From an uncultured Ectothiorhodospiraceae bacterium (GTDB lineage: Bacteria > Pseudomonadota > Gammaproteobacteria > UBA6429 > Thiohalophilaceae), in the NCBI GenBank assembly GCA_947259425.1, contig CAMYMO010000086.1:1-17245 (forward strand): DNA of 17,245 bases, in the 5' to 3' direction. The translations under genes were made by a program, and so were the position numbers. Position 1 is the first letter of the stretch, and each line of letters starts with the position of its first letter. The notes under the pieces were generated by a model. It was not told the origin of the DNA. It was given only the letters and a program-made list of their open reading frames with translations, and searched no databases. Positions 1 through 7,164 of the stretch are shown here, piece after piece.

Positions 1-1
1 G

Positions 2-715
2 GGCAAATTAAGCCCACCATATGTTATACGATTTGTTGATGAACAAAATTTTGAGATATTAGACAATTCGGGTAAAGCCATTGCGGTCAAACAAGCGGCA
101 ATCGCAGATGATCCTGCGATTAATCTAAATGAAAGACGCGGTGCTACACCGGCTATTCCGGCAACAGAGACGGGCGATAGAGCTGTCCCGGCTGTCCCAC
201 CTAAACATGATCGTGATGATAAACAGGATAAAGCAGGTGGTTTGTCTAAAGTAGAAAATACAATAGCCTATGATCCTCATACGGGTGCAACTGTCTTTCC
301 AATAGCCGGTGGTGTTGATCGTGGTATGCATATTCGTATCGATGGCAAGCCAAAAAGCGGCGACATGTTTCGGATTGAGTTTAATAAAGACGGTATCAGT
401 GATAACAAAAATGCCCTTGCCCTGGCGCAACTTCAAACTAAACCGACCCTGCTTAACGGTACTTCAGATTATGCACAAACTTATGGCCAGCTTGTTTCAA
501 AGGTCGGTAGTCGAACTCATGAGTTAGATATCAACCGTCAGGCACAAAAACTATTGCTTGATCAGGCGGTCGACGCCAAAGAAGAAATTTCGGGTGTGAA
601 TCTTGATGAAGAGGCGGCCGAAATGATACGTTATCAAAATATGTATCAAGCGAATGCACAGGTGATTGCTGCAGCCAACCAAACCTTTCAAATACTCATG
701 GATGCCTTCCGCTAA
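2..715 (+). CDS. flgK: Flagellar hook-associated protein 1 (FlgK), C-terminal part
   Basis: FlgK forms the first ring of the hook-filament junction outside the cell. The reading frame is open from position 2 to the TAA at 713-715, so the gene enters from the left with its start missing; 237 codons are visible. The last ~45 residues form the conserved terminal D0/D1 helix (NLDEEAAEMIRYQNMYQANA, then a run ending in MDAFR), which is diagnostic of FlgK. Upstream lies a surface-domain region containing an insert-like stretch (about nt 119-241) rich in proline, alanine and charged residues, with two similar TPAIP / VPAVP segments. The stop shares its last A with the ATG of flgL, so the two are translationally coupled. 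Identification rests on the C-terminal helix and on flgL being next; the insert's function is unknown. Confidence 0.93.
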   Translation, partial: GKLSPPYVIRFVDEQNFEILDNSGKAIAVKQAAIADDPAINLNERRGATPAIPATETGDRAVPAVPPKHDRDDKQDKAGGLSKVENTIAYDPHTGATVFPIAGGVDRGMHIRIDGKPKSGDMFRIEFNKDGISDNKNALALAQLQTKPTLLNGTSDYAQTYGQLVSKVGSRTHELDINRQAQKLLLDQAVDAKEEISGVNLDEEAAEMIRYQNMYQANAQVIAAANQTFQILMDAFR

Positions 716-1941
716 TGCCTTTACGTGTCTCGACAAATCAATTTCATAAGGTCGCTGTAAACTCTATGCTCGAACAACAGGGCAAGTTGAGCAAGGTTCA
801 ACAACAAGTAGCGACCGGTCGTAAGATTCATCGACCCTCCGACGATCCCGTTGCCTCTGCAAAAATCGTTAAGCTAAACGATATTCTACACTCGGCTGAT
901 CAGTTTCAATCAAACATTGTAGCGGCACGAGCAAAATTGACCCTGGAAGAGAGCGCCTTAGCTGATGTGGTCGAAGTATACCATCGAATTAGAGAGCTAA
1001 CGGTGCAGGCAAATAATGCCAGTCAAACCAATGAAACGCGTTCCTTTATTGCGGAAGAAATATCACAGTTATTAGAGGAAGTGGTAGGGCTTGCAAATGC
1101 TGCGGACAGTAATGGCGAGTTTTTATTTTCAGGTAATAAAGGAAAATTCAAACCATTTTCTAAAAATAGTACGGGCGGATATGACTATAATGGTGACGAT
1201 GGGCAACGGTTAATTCAAATAGGACCGCGTCGCAAGGTGGCTATCAATGATTCTGGTAGTGATGTCTTTCGTGAGATTAAAGATGGTAATGGCAAGTTTA
1301 ATATTTTAGAAGGAAACTTGAATCGAGGTAGTGGCGTTACTGATCCGGGCACGGTGACGGGTCATTATGACATGGGTACCTATGCCATTGTTTTCGATCG
1401 AAAAGAAAGTATCGATCCTCATGAGCCTTTGACTTATTCAGTTGTTGATGAAAAGGGTAAAGAGATTCTGCCGCCAGGGCAAAAATATATTGAGGGTAGT
1501 TCCATAGAGTTTGCTGGAATTCATACCTTCGTAAAAGGTGCACCTGAACCGGGTGATTATTTTGTGGTGAGGCCAAGCTTTCATCAGGATATCTTTACCA
1601 CCTTAGATAATTTTGTTAAGCAGTTAAAGACAGGGCATGGTACCGATGCTGGTCAGGCAAAATTAAATAACTCAGTTAACAGATTATTAGTATCGTTAGA
1701 CGAGGCCTTAGGAAATGTATTAGAAGTTCGTTCTAATGTTGGTGCGCGTTTAAATGCCCTGGAAAGCCAGGAAAATATTAATGAATCAGTTAAGATTCAA
1801 GTGAAAACCATTTTGTCAGATGTCGAAGATTTGGATTATGGTCAGGCGGTGAGTGATCTTAATCTAAAGCTAACCGGTTTGCAGGCATCACAAAAAGCGT
1901 TTACCCGGGTGCAGGATATTTCTTTATTTGACTATATTTAG
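715..1941 (+). CDS. flgL: Flagellar hook-associated protein 3 (FlgL)
   Basis: FlgL is the second junction protein, linking FlgK to the flagellin filament. The 408-residue product starts MPLRVSTNQF and has the flagellin-like N-terminal helical region with the motif ATGRKIHRPSDDP (about residues 33-45), typical of FlgL. It ends with a D0/D1 helix containing LTGLQASQKAFTRVQ and a hydrophobic tail. The middle (about residues 140-300) is a variable surface domain; the protein is longer than the roughly 317-residue enteric FlgL, as is usual in polar-flagellated gammaproteobacteria. The ATG overlaps the flgK stop by one base, which decides the start. It is the last gene of this operon on the plus strand; the next two genes run toward it on the other strand. 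Confidence 0.96.
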   Translation: MPLRVSTNQFHKVAVNSMLEQQGKLSKVQQQVATGRKIHRPSDDPVASAKIVKLNDILHSADQFQSNIVAARAKLTLEESALADVVEVYHRIRELTVQANNASQTNETRSFIAEEISQLLEEVVGLANAADSNGEFLFSGNKGKFKPFSKNSTGGYDYNGDDGQRLIQIGPRRKVAINDSGSDVFREIKDGNGKFNILEGNLNRGSGVTDPGTVTGHYDMGTYAIVFDRKESIDPHEPLTYSVVDEKGKEILPPGQKYIEGSSIEFAGIHTFVKGAPEPGDYFVVRPSFHQDIFTTLDNFVKQLKTGHGTDAGQAKLNNSVNRLLVSLDEALGNVLEVRSNVGARLNALESQENINESVKIQVKTILSDVEDLDYGQAVSDLNLKLTGLQASQKAFTRVQDISLFDYI

Positions 1942-1960
1942 TACGGCTGAGTAAGGTGTT

Positions 1961-1999
1961 GGTTCAATAGTCGTCTACAGTTGAAATCTTTATTGAACC
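1961..1999. terminator. Inverted repeat between convergent genes, possible bidirectional terminator
   Basis: GGTTCAATA at 1961-1969 is exactly complementary to TATTGAACC at 1991-1999, giving a 9-bp stem with a 21-base loop. It lies just after flgL and covers the stop codon of the minus-strand DsrC-like gene, the right place for a two-way terminator. The long loop and lack of a T-run make it a weak intrinsic terminator, so the role is inferred from position only. Confidence 0.35.
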
Positions 2000-2343
2000 G
2001 TACCAAAACAACGATCGCTGGATCCTCGTGGTAATGGTACACCGGCAAGTTTACATCCTTGAGTAACCGGGCCGTTTGGGAATAACCGGTACAGATATTT
2101 TAACCCACCTTTTGCTGCAAATCGTACCTCTAGAGCCTGGGTAAGCGAGCGTGCATCACGAACGACTCCGTGCTTCTGGTTTATGTGCCGCAGGAACATG
2201 AGTACTTCAAAATGCTCTTCAGTGAGTTGAATGTTTTCTTTGATGGCATACGAAAAGGCAACCGTTTGATCCCACGGTTCGAGATCGTTATGGATACCAA
2301 GTAGTAATTCAGTTTTATCAGAGTTTGGTATTGAGTCAATCAT
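1990..2343 (-). CDS. DsrC/TusE-family sulfur-carrier-like protein with atypical C-terminus
   Basis: DsrC/TusE proteins carry sulfur on a cysteine of a flexible C-terminal arm; TusE serves tRNA 2-thiouridylation and DsrC serves sulfite reductase. Family features are clear: a tryptophan near residue 24, the helix region QLTEEHFEVLMFLR, then KYLYRLFPNGP followed by CKLAGVPLPRG. The ATG at 2343 is preferred over an in-frame TTG at 2349 because AGGAG (2350-2354, minus strand) is 6 bases before it; this gives 117 residues. The cysteine in CKLAG (Cys97) sits at the DsrC CysB position, which is not a cysteine in TusE. The usual near-terminal CysA position, 11 residues later, is a serine (Ser108). The chain then runs nine residues further, with a cysteine at 112. 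So it matches neither classical DsrC nor TusE; catalytic capacity is uncertain. It is probably co-transcribed with the upstream minus-strand gene, 65 bases away. Confidence 0.85.
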   Translation of the reverse strand: MIDSIPNSDKTELLLGIHNDLEPWDQTVAFSYAIKENIQLTEEHFEVLMFLRHINQKHGVVRDARSLTQALEVRFAAKGGLKYLYRLFPNGPVTQGCKLAGVPLPRGSSDRCFGTVQ

Positions 2344-2408
2344 AAACAACTCCTGTGCGTAATGTATAGGAGCAACTATTGCTAAGAAGGCACTACACTT
2401 TTATTCGT

Positions 2409-2696
2409 TTACTCAAATAACTCTGGGTGCTCTTCATAAATCAACTTTAGCAAGAAAAATTTTGCCGCCGCCTTGGAACGAAAAGGGCCGACGATTCCTT
2501 CAGATACTTCGAGACCTTCGCCTAACATGACATCACCCCGAGTACGAAGAAACCAGCCTGTTTTTTTAAGGTAAAAATAACGATCAACATGCTGGCGCAA
2601 CTTGGCCCCGCCACGGTGTACTTCAATATTTGAGTTATATATATCCATATCTTTAAATAAGCATGGATCAGATATTGGTTTTTTCAAGTGGAACAT
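2409..2696 (-). CDS. Small conserved-looking protein of unknown function
   Basis: This encodes 95 residues with no signal peptide or membrane segment. The core has DRYFYLKKTGWFLRTRGD followed by GPFRSKAAAKFFL, a layout (aromatic-rich strand, W-F/Y, TR-G, then GPF-S-A helix) that resembles from memory small gammaproteobacterial proteins classed as DUF6316; this was not verified. The start is uncertain: the ATG at 2696 has no visible ribosome site, and a second ATG at 2648 (weak AAAG upstream) would give 79 residues and still keep the whole core, which begins about residue 27. It is the first gene of the minus-strand pair, ahead of the DsrC-like gene, and points away from fliC. No function can be assigned; the location inside a flagellar locus is the only hint. 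Confidence 0.65.
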   Translation of the reverse strand: MFHLKKPISDPCLFKDMDIYNSNIEVHRGGAKLRQHVDRYFYLKKTGWFLRTRGDVMLGEGLEVSEGIVGPFRSKAAAKFFLLKLIYEEHPELFE

Positions 2697-2772
2697 TTAG
2701 TGTGGTTATTTATTGAATTTATTGAAGAAATTGACGCTATTCGTTGTTAATAGAACTGAGTTTGTACTGCAT

Positions 2773-2904
2773 TCTATAAAGAAGATTTATAAGGAAATGT
2801 GACATGGATCAGCCTTTTCGTTGCGCACGGTAAATAATTCAATTAAAACAATAAGTTATATTCAGTCCGACCGGCAAATATTTTCCGCATTGTCTATAAA
2901 GAAG
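2773..2904 (+). repeat. 12-base direct repeat, two copies 120 bases apart
   Basis: TCTATAAAGAAG occurs exactly at 2773-2784 and again at 2893-2904, each a few bases after a GCATT. The second copy supplies the -35 element of the sigma-28 candidate; the first has no matching -10 at the same distance. The feature spans both copies and the DNA between them. It could be a regulator site or a decayed duplicate promoter. Confidence 0.5.
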
Positions 2905-2923
2905 CAATAAACCGGGACGCTAG
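2897..2923 (+). promoter_or_regulatory. Candidate sigma-28 (FliA) promoter for fliC
   Basis: TAAAGAAG (2897-2904) matches the first five bases of the FliA -35 consensus TAAAGTTT exactly. After precisely 11 bases comes GACGCTAG (2916-2923), matching 5 of 8 bases of the -10 consensus GCCGATAA. Transcription would start near 2930, leaving a leader of about 100 bases. Flagellin is normally a sigma-28 target, so placement is right, but the -10 match is only moderate. Confidence 0.5.
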
Positions 2924-3015
2924 TGATCCACGGGAGCGGTGATTACGCCTTGTGCGTATGTCCGCTAAAGTTGGTCTCTCAGTCGAAGCAAAAGCCAGAT
3001 TGAGATTAAGTTCGA

Positions 3016-3022
3016 AGAGGAG
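3016..3022 (+). promoter_or_regulatory. Ribosome binding site fixing the fliC start
   Basis: AGAGGAG lies 10 bases before the ATG at 3033, which begins the canonical flagellin N-terminus MPQVINTNIMSLNSQ. The same frame stays open upstream to a GTG at 2952, which would add 27 basic, non-flagellin-like residues. The site and the conserved N-terminus decide for 3033. Confidence 0.85.
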
Positions 3023-3032
3023 CATAAGCGTC

Positions 3033-4502
3033 ATGCCTCAAGTCATTAATACAAACATTATGTCGCTCAATTCGCAGCGTAATTTGAACACCTCGCAAGA
3101 GGCGTTACAAACATCGTTGCAGCGTTTGTCATCTGGTTTACGAATCAATAGTGCCAAAGACGATGCTGCCGGTCTTGCGATTTCTGAGCGTTTTACTTCA
3201 CAGATTCGTGGTTTGAATCAAGCAGTACGAAATGCCAATGATGGTATTTCACTTGCACAAACAGCAGAGGGTGCGCTAGCGGAGTCTGGTAATATCCTGC
3301 AACGGATTCGTGAATTGTCTGTTCAGTCAGCCAATGCCACGAACTCAGCTTCTGATCGACAAGCTCTTCAGGCTGAAGTAGGTCAGTTAGTACAAGAGCT
3401 GGATCGGATTGCGACCAACACGGAATTCAATGGTCAAAAATTGCTGGATGGTACCTTTGGTACGGCGGTATTCCAGGTGGGTGCAAATGCTAACCAAACC
3501 ATCCAAACGACGACTAATAATTTCCGTATTGGTCAGTTTGGTAATCACCGTATCGAAGGGATTGCCTCTTCAGCGGCTCCAACAAACCGATATGCACAAG
3601 GTGATTCGTTAACGATTGCGGGTAACTTGGGCACTCGTACGATTGCGATTGACCCAGATTCCAATGCAAAAGCGGTGGCTTCTGCGGTGGATGCAAAAAG
3701 TAATGAAACCGGTGTCAGTGCCTTTGCACAGACTGAGGTGGGTCTGTCATTCAGTGCGGCGGGTGCTTATACGATTGATGTTCAATCGGATAATAAGGAC
3801 TTCCAATCTATTTCTTTCACCTTAGCGGGTACCGAAGGTAATGATGGCCTGTCAGCGGCGGTTACAGCCTTCAACGATATCGCCTCAAAAACAGGGGTTA
3901 CCGCGCGTTTAAGTGGTGACAGCAGCACGGTTATTTTAACTAACGCAACCGGTAATAACATTACTATGCGGGATACAGTTAACTCTAACTCAGGGAATGT
4001 CACGATTGGTGCATCAAGCCCGGGCCCAGATGGTGCGCCTGGAGCCGGTGGAACCGTCTTATCGGCGAATGGTGCCGTGGATACCGCAGTGGTTGTCGGT
4101 CAGGTAACCTTTGACTCAGACAAGTCATTTGGTGTTTCTAGCCTGGCGGGTGTGACCAATGAAATGGCCCAGGAAGCTTCAGAGTTGAATGCGGTGCAAG
4201 CACTGGATGTCAGCACGGTTGATGGTGCTAACCTTTCGTTGGCAATTGTCGATTCAGCATTGAATACAGTGAACTCACAACGTGCGAAGTTTGGTGCGAT
4301 ACAAAGTCGCTTTGGTTCAACCATTGCTAACTTGTCAACCAACTCAGAGAACTTAACGGCTGCGCGTTCACGGATTCGTGATGCTGACTTTGCGATGGAA
4401 ACAGCAGAATTAACTCGTAACCAGATTCTGCAACAAGCCGGTGTAGCGATGCTTGCGCAAGCAAACGTAGCTCCACAGAGCGTCTTGTCGTTGCTGCAAT
4501 AA
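3033..4502 (+). CDS. fliC: Flagellin
   Basis: This is the major filament subunit, exported by the flagellar type III system. The 489-residue product has the conserved N-terminal D0/D1 region (SLNSQRNLNTSQ, then SSGLRINSAKDDAAGLAIS around residues 36-54) and the conserved C-terminal half (SRIRDADFAMETAELTRNQI, ending APQSVLSLLQ). The middle, about residues 170-390, is a large variable surface domain rich in Ser, Thr, Ala, Gly and Asn, including a short glycine/proline stretch at residues 329-341. No signal peptide is present, as expected. Expression probably starts from the sigma-28 candidate at 2897-2923. flaG follows 59 bases later. Only one flagellin gene is visible here; others may exist elsewhere. 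Confidence 0.98.
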   Translation: MPQVINTNIMSLNSQRNLNTSQEALQTSLQRLSSGLRINSAKDDAAGLAISERFTSQIRGLNQAVRNANDGISLAQTAEGALAESGNILQRIRELSVQSANATNSASDRQALQAEVGQLVQELDRIATNTEFNGQKLLDGTFGTAVFQVGANANQTIQTTTNNFRIGQFGNHRIEGIASSAAPTNRYAQGDSLTIAGNLGTRTIAIDPDSNAKAVASAVDAKSNETGVSAFAQTEVGLSFSAAGAYTIDVQSDNKDFQSISFTLAGTEGNDGLSAAVTAFNDIASKTGVTARLSGDSSTVILTNATGNNITMRDTVNSNSGNVTIGASSPGPDGAPGAGGTVLSANGAVDTAVVVGQVTFDSDKSFGVSSLAGVTNEMAQEASELNAVQALDVSTVDGANLSLAIVDSALNTVNSQRAKFGAIQSRFGSTIANLSTNSENLTAARSRIRDADFAMETAELTRNQILQQAGVAMLAQANVAPQSVLSLLQ

Positions 4503-4561
4503 GTGTGAGATTGGAGCGTATTGGTATATGAAACGTTCCTATTACCATTAGAGGTGCTGAT

Positions 4562-4987
4562 ATGGCTAATGAACCCATAGCTCAGATAACCTCGCTGGTA
4601 AACACGCGAAGCAACGGTAGTGAGATAAGCATTACTCGAATCAGGGATGTCGATGTTGCTGCAAGTAAGGCCCCAAGGATAGATGCAGCAGAAAGTATTG
4701 CTAATGCCAAGGAGGCGTCGGCAGAACAAATGCAAGTCTCACGAGAGTCGTTCGAAAGGGTTGTCAGCGAGTTAGAATCTTTTGTGCAGAATGCACAACG
4801 TAACCTGGATTTTCAGATTGATGATAAGACAGGGCGAGTAATCGTAAGCGTGGTGGATTCGACAAATGACTCGGTAATACGGCAAATTCCTTCCGAAGAG
4901 ATGCTGGCATTATCGCATCGTATTCAAGAATACATGGATGACCATCAATTAGAGATGAAAGGGATGTTATTGGAGTTAAAAGCTTAG
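4562..4987 (+). CDS. flaG: FlaG family flagellar protein
   Basis: FlaG proteins are small cytoplasmic proteins linked to control of filament length in polar flagella. The 141-residue product has a variable N-terminus of about 60 residues and the conserved FlaG core. That core is a helix (ESFERVVSELESFVQNAQRN), then LDFQIDDKTGRVIVSVVDS, then VIRQIPSEEMLALSHRIQEY. The last two segments are the family hallmark. GAGG around 4550 is a suitable ribosome site before the ATG. It lies between fliC and fliD as in Pseudomonas and Vibrio. The 59-base gap after fliC contains only an imperfect 7-bp hairpin, so read-through from fliC is likely. Confidence 0.93.
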   Translation: MANEPIAQITSLVNTRSNGSEISITRIRDVDVAASKAPRIDAAESIANAKEASAEQMQVSRESFERVVSELESFVQNAQRNLDFQIDDKTGRVIVSVVDSTNDSVIRQIPSEEMLALSHRIQEYMDDHQLEMKGMLLELKA

Positions 4988-4990
4988 GAT

Positions 4991-5006
4991 TGGCATTGGA
5001 ATTGCA
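4991..5006 (+). promoter_or_regulatory. Sigma-54 promoter for fliD
   Basis: TGGCATTGGAATTGCA matches the sigma-54 consensus TGGCAC-N5-TTGCA very well. GG (4992-4993) and GC (5004-5005) are separated by exactly 10 bases, and a full TTGCA is present. It starts three bases after the flaG stop. Transcription should begin near 5017, giving fliD a promoter under FleQ or FleR control, independent of fliC. Confidence 0.85.
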
Positions 5007-5019
5007 AATTACCGGTAAG

Positions 5020-5045
5020 GCCGGCCCCGAATAGGCGGGGCCGGC
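5020..5045 (+). other. Perfect GC-rich hairpin at the 5' end of the fliD transcript
   Basis: GCCGGCCCCG (5020-5029) and CGGGGCCGGC (5036-5045) form a perfect 10-bp all-GC stem with a six-base AATAGG loop. There is no T-run after it, so it is not a standard intrinsic terminator, although it could end fliC-flaG transcripts. It sits just past the predicted sigma-54 start, so it may instead cap and stabilise the fliD message. A short palindrome CGAAATTTCG follows at 5051-5060. Confidence 0.7.
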
Positions 5046-5089
5046 GATCTCGAAATTTCGCGATATTGAAATTAGACTAGAGGAGAGGT

Positions 5090-7108
5090 ATGCAAGGCAT
5101 CAATCCAACCGGGCTCGGCGGTTCCAGCCTCGATGTAGAAGGGCTCGTCGACCAGTTAGTCACCGCTGAGGGCGCGCCTGCCCAGAATCGTCTTGATCGC
5201 CAGGAAGTTGAAACACAATCCAGCATATCTGCTTTTGGTGCCTTTCGTGGCGCCTTATCTGAATTCCAGACCTCACTTGAGTCGTTACGATCAAGTCAGG
5301 ATTTTAATAAAGTTTCGGCGAACTCGTCGGACGAAGAAAAAATAACAATAGTCGCCAACAATGAGGCCCAATCCGGAGCCTATTCTGTTGATGTAGAACA
5401 GTTGGCGCAATCACACCGCTTAACCTCCGAGTCATTTGCTTCTGAACTTGAGTCAATAGGGACGGGGAATTTAAGTTTTCAATTTGGTCGTATTGATTCG
5501 ATAAATGGACAGTTTGTCAGTAACGACCAGGCAACAGTCAAAAATATTCAAATTAGTGACGAGAACAATTCATTACTCGGTGTTGCCCAGGCCATCAATC
5601 AGGCCGATTTTGGTGTGCGAGCATCGATTATCAATGATGGTAAAGGTCACCGATTGGCTTTATCGACCGAAGCGACCGGCGAGATCAATAGCCTACGTTT
5701 GGTGGTGACGGATCAGGACGGGCTGATGAATGATGGAACGGGTTTGTCACGATTATCCTACGACCCAACCCAAGCTAATGCAATGAATATGATCGAGACG
5801 GCTAAAGCGCAGGATGCCGTTGTCTTGCTTGATGGTATCCGAATCAAAAACGCGTCTAATAACATTGATGAGGCGGTTAAAGGTGTTTCGATTGAAGTAA
5901 ATGCGTTGACAGACAAAGCGGTGACATTAACCACTGAGTTTGACATCGCTGCAGTTCAGGAAAGTATCCAAACCTTTGTTACGTCTTATAACGAGATCGC
6001 GAATATTATACAAACGATTTCCGGGGTTGATCCGGAAACCGGCGTGGCTGGACCATTAGCCGGCGATTCATCAGTGCGAGGCTTAGCCGAGCAGATACGG
6101 CGTGTCATTGGTGCATCGTACAATGGTGTCAATGAGGATCATGGTTCATTAGCGAGTATCGGAATTGAAACACAACGAAACGGAACATTAGTGGTTGATG
6201 AAGGTAAATTACGTTCAGCGATTGAAGAAGAATTAGAGCAGGTTACCAAATTATTTTCACGTGCTGGTGCAACCAGTGACCCATTGGTTCGATATGTGTC
6301 CGCTAGCGAAGATGCCAGTATGGGATCGCATGATATCACGATCACACAATTAGCCAGTAAAGGAACCTACGTTGGGCGTGACATCGGTCAGGCTGCTCCT
6401 CTGACCTTGCCGGCAGGCGAGAACAGTCTGGTGATGCGTGTCGACGGGGTAACCAGTTCAAAAATATCTATGCAAGCCGCGGTCTATGAAAGTGGTGCAC
6501 AACTCGCTGAGGCATTACAAGGGCAAATAAATAAAAACGACGTTTTTAAACGCGAAGGTGTGTCAGTGTCCGTCAGTTATGCGCTTGGCCAGTTGGTTAT
6601 TACTTCTAATCGATTAGGTGGGCAATCAAGAGTCGATGTGATTTCGGCCGATAATAGTATTAAAGATCTGGGAATTGATCCCGCTGAGGGTATAACAGGC
6701 GATGATATCGCCGGACGAATTGGACGTTTAGGTGCTGAAGGTCAGGGACAAACACTAACCGGAACAGGTGATGCACAAGGAATTAAAATCGAAGTGATTG
6801 GTGGTAAAGAAGGAGAACGCGGGAATGTTTCTTTTTCAATGGGCGTGGCAGAACAGCTTAGTAAAACATTGGATCGCTATATTGGAAACCAGGGCGTTCT
6901 ACAGAGTCGTTCAGAAGGGCTTAATCGTCGTATAGAAGATATTAACCAACAACGAGATCAGTTGGCCAGACGTTTAGAGTCATCGGAGAAACGCTTAATG
7001 AAACAGTTTTCAACATTGGATGCAACACTTGGAAAAATGAGAAGTACAAGCAACTTTTTATCCAGCCGACTGGCCACATTACCAGGCGCAAGTGGTGGTG
7101 ATAACTAG
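5090..7108 (+). CDS. fliD: Flagellar hook-associated protein 2, filament cap (FliD)
   Basis: FliD forms the cap at the filament tip that folds incoming flagellin. The 672-residue product starts with the family's N-terminal pattern MQGINPTGLGGSSLDVEGLV, followed by a helix-rich region (about residues 30-75) and the SGAYSVDVEQLAQSHRL segment near residue 100. The C-terminus (about residues 600-665) is a long helical region, IEDINQQRDQLARRLES then LDATLGKMRSTSNFLSSRL, typical of the FliD C domain. It is longer than the roughly 470-residue enteric protein, mainly through extra central domains, as seen in other polar-flagellated species. AGAGGAGAGG just upstream is a strong ribosome site. A sigma-54 promoter and GC-rich hairpin lie in the 102-base gap before it. 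Confidence 0.96.
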   Translation: MQGINPTGLGGSSLDVEGLVDQLVTAEGAPAQNRLDRQEVETQSSISAFGAFRGALSEFQTSLESLRSSQDFNKVSANSSDEEKITIVANNEAQSGAYSVDVEQLAQSHRLTSESFASELESIGTGNLSFQFGRIDSINGQFVSNDQATVKNIQISDENNSLLGVAQAINQADFGVRASIINDGKGHRLALSTEATGEINSLRLVVTDQDGLMNDGTGLSRLSYDPTQANAMNMIETAKAQDAVVLLDGIRIKNASNNIDEAVKGVSIEVNALTDKAVTLTTEFDIAAVQESIQTFVTSYNEIANIIQTISGVDPETGVAGPLAGDSSVRGLAEQIRRVIGASYNGVNEDHGSLASIGIETQRNGTLVVDEGKLRSAIEEELEQVTKLFSRAGATSDPLVRYVSASEDASMGSHDITITQLASKGTYVGRDIGQAAPLTLPAGENSLVMRVDGVTSSKISMQAAVYESGAQLAEALQGQINKNDVFKREGVSVSVSYALGQLVITSNRLGGQSRVDVISADNSIKDLGIDPAEGITGDDIAGRIGRLGAEGQGQTLTGTGDAQGIKIEVIGGKEGERGNVSFSMGVAEQLSKTLDRYIGNQGVLQSRSEGLNRRIEDINQQRDQLARRLESSEKRLMKQFSTLDATLGKMRSTSNFLSSRLATLPGASGGDN

Positions 7109-7164
7109 TCCTTTAAATTTTAGTAAAAGTAATAATGAAGCAGTTTGCAGTATTGGAGTAAGTT

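Larger units (their letters stand above)
2697..3032. other. Gene-free region between the minus-strand pair and fliC
   Basis: This 336-base stretch separates two divergent transcription units, so it should hold promoters for both. On the plus side it contains the sigma-28 candidate at 2897-2923, a leader of roughly 100 bases and the fliC ribosome site. On the minus side no convincing promoter for the 95-residue gene was found. A 12-base direct repeat occurs at 2773 and 2893. The region is AT-rich up to about 2910, then more mixed. An open frame from a GTG at 2952 joins fliC in frame but looks non-coding. Confidence 0.7.

Noticed and set aside
2349..2349. TTG start for the DsrC-like gene
   Set aside because: It would directly touch the AGGAG ribosome site; the ATG at 2343 has proper spacing.
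2844..2873. Alternative sigma-28 promoter (TAAAACAA ... CCGA)
   Set aside because: The spacer is too long by two to three bases and both elements match worse than the pair at 2897-2923.
2952..3032. In-frame upstream extension of fliC from a GTG
   Set aside because: It would add 27 residues with no flagellin similarity; the canonical N-terminus and an AGAGGAG site point to the ATG at 3033.
4513..4539. Imperfect 7-bp hairpin (GGAGCGT / ACGTTCC) between fliC and flaG as a terminator
   Set aside because: It has a 13-base loop, one G-T pair and no T-run, so it is too weak to call.
4100..4735. Long open frame on the minus strand (211 codons) across the end of fliC and start of flaG
   Set aside because: It lies opposite two confident genes, has a cysteine-rich, family-less translation and no ribosome site; it is a shadow of the strong codon bias of the coding strand.
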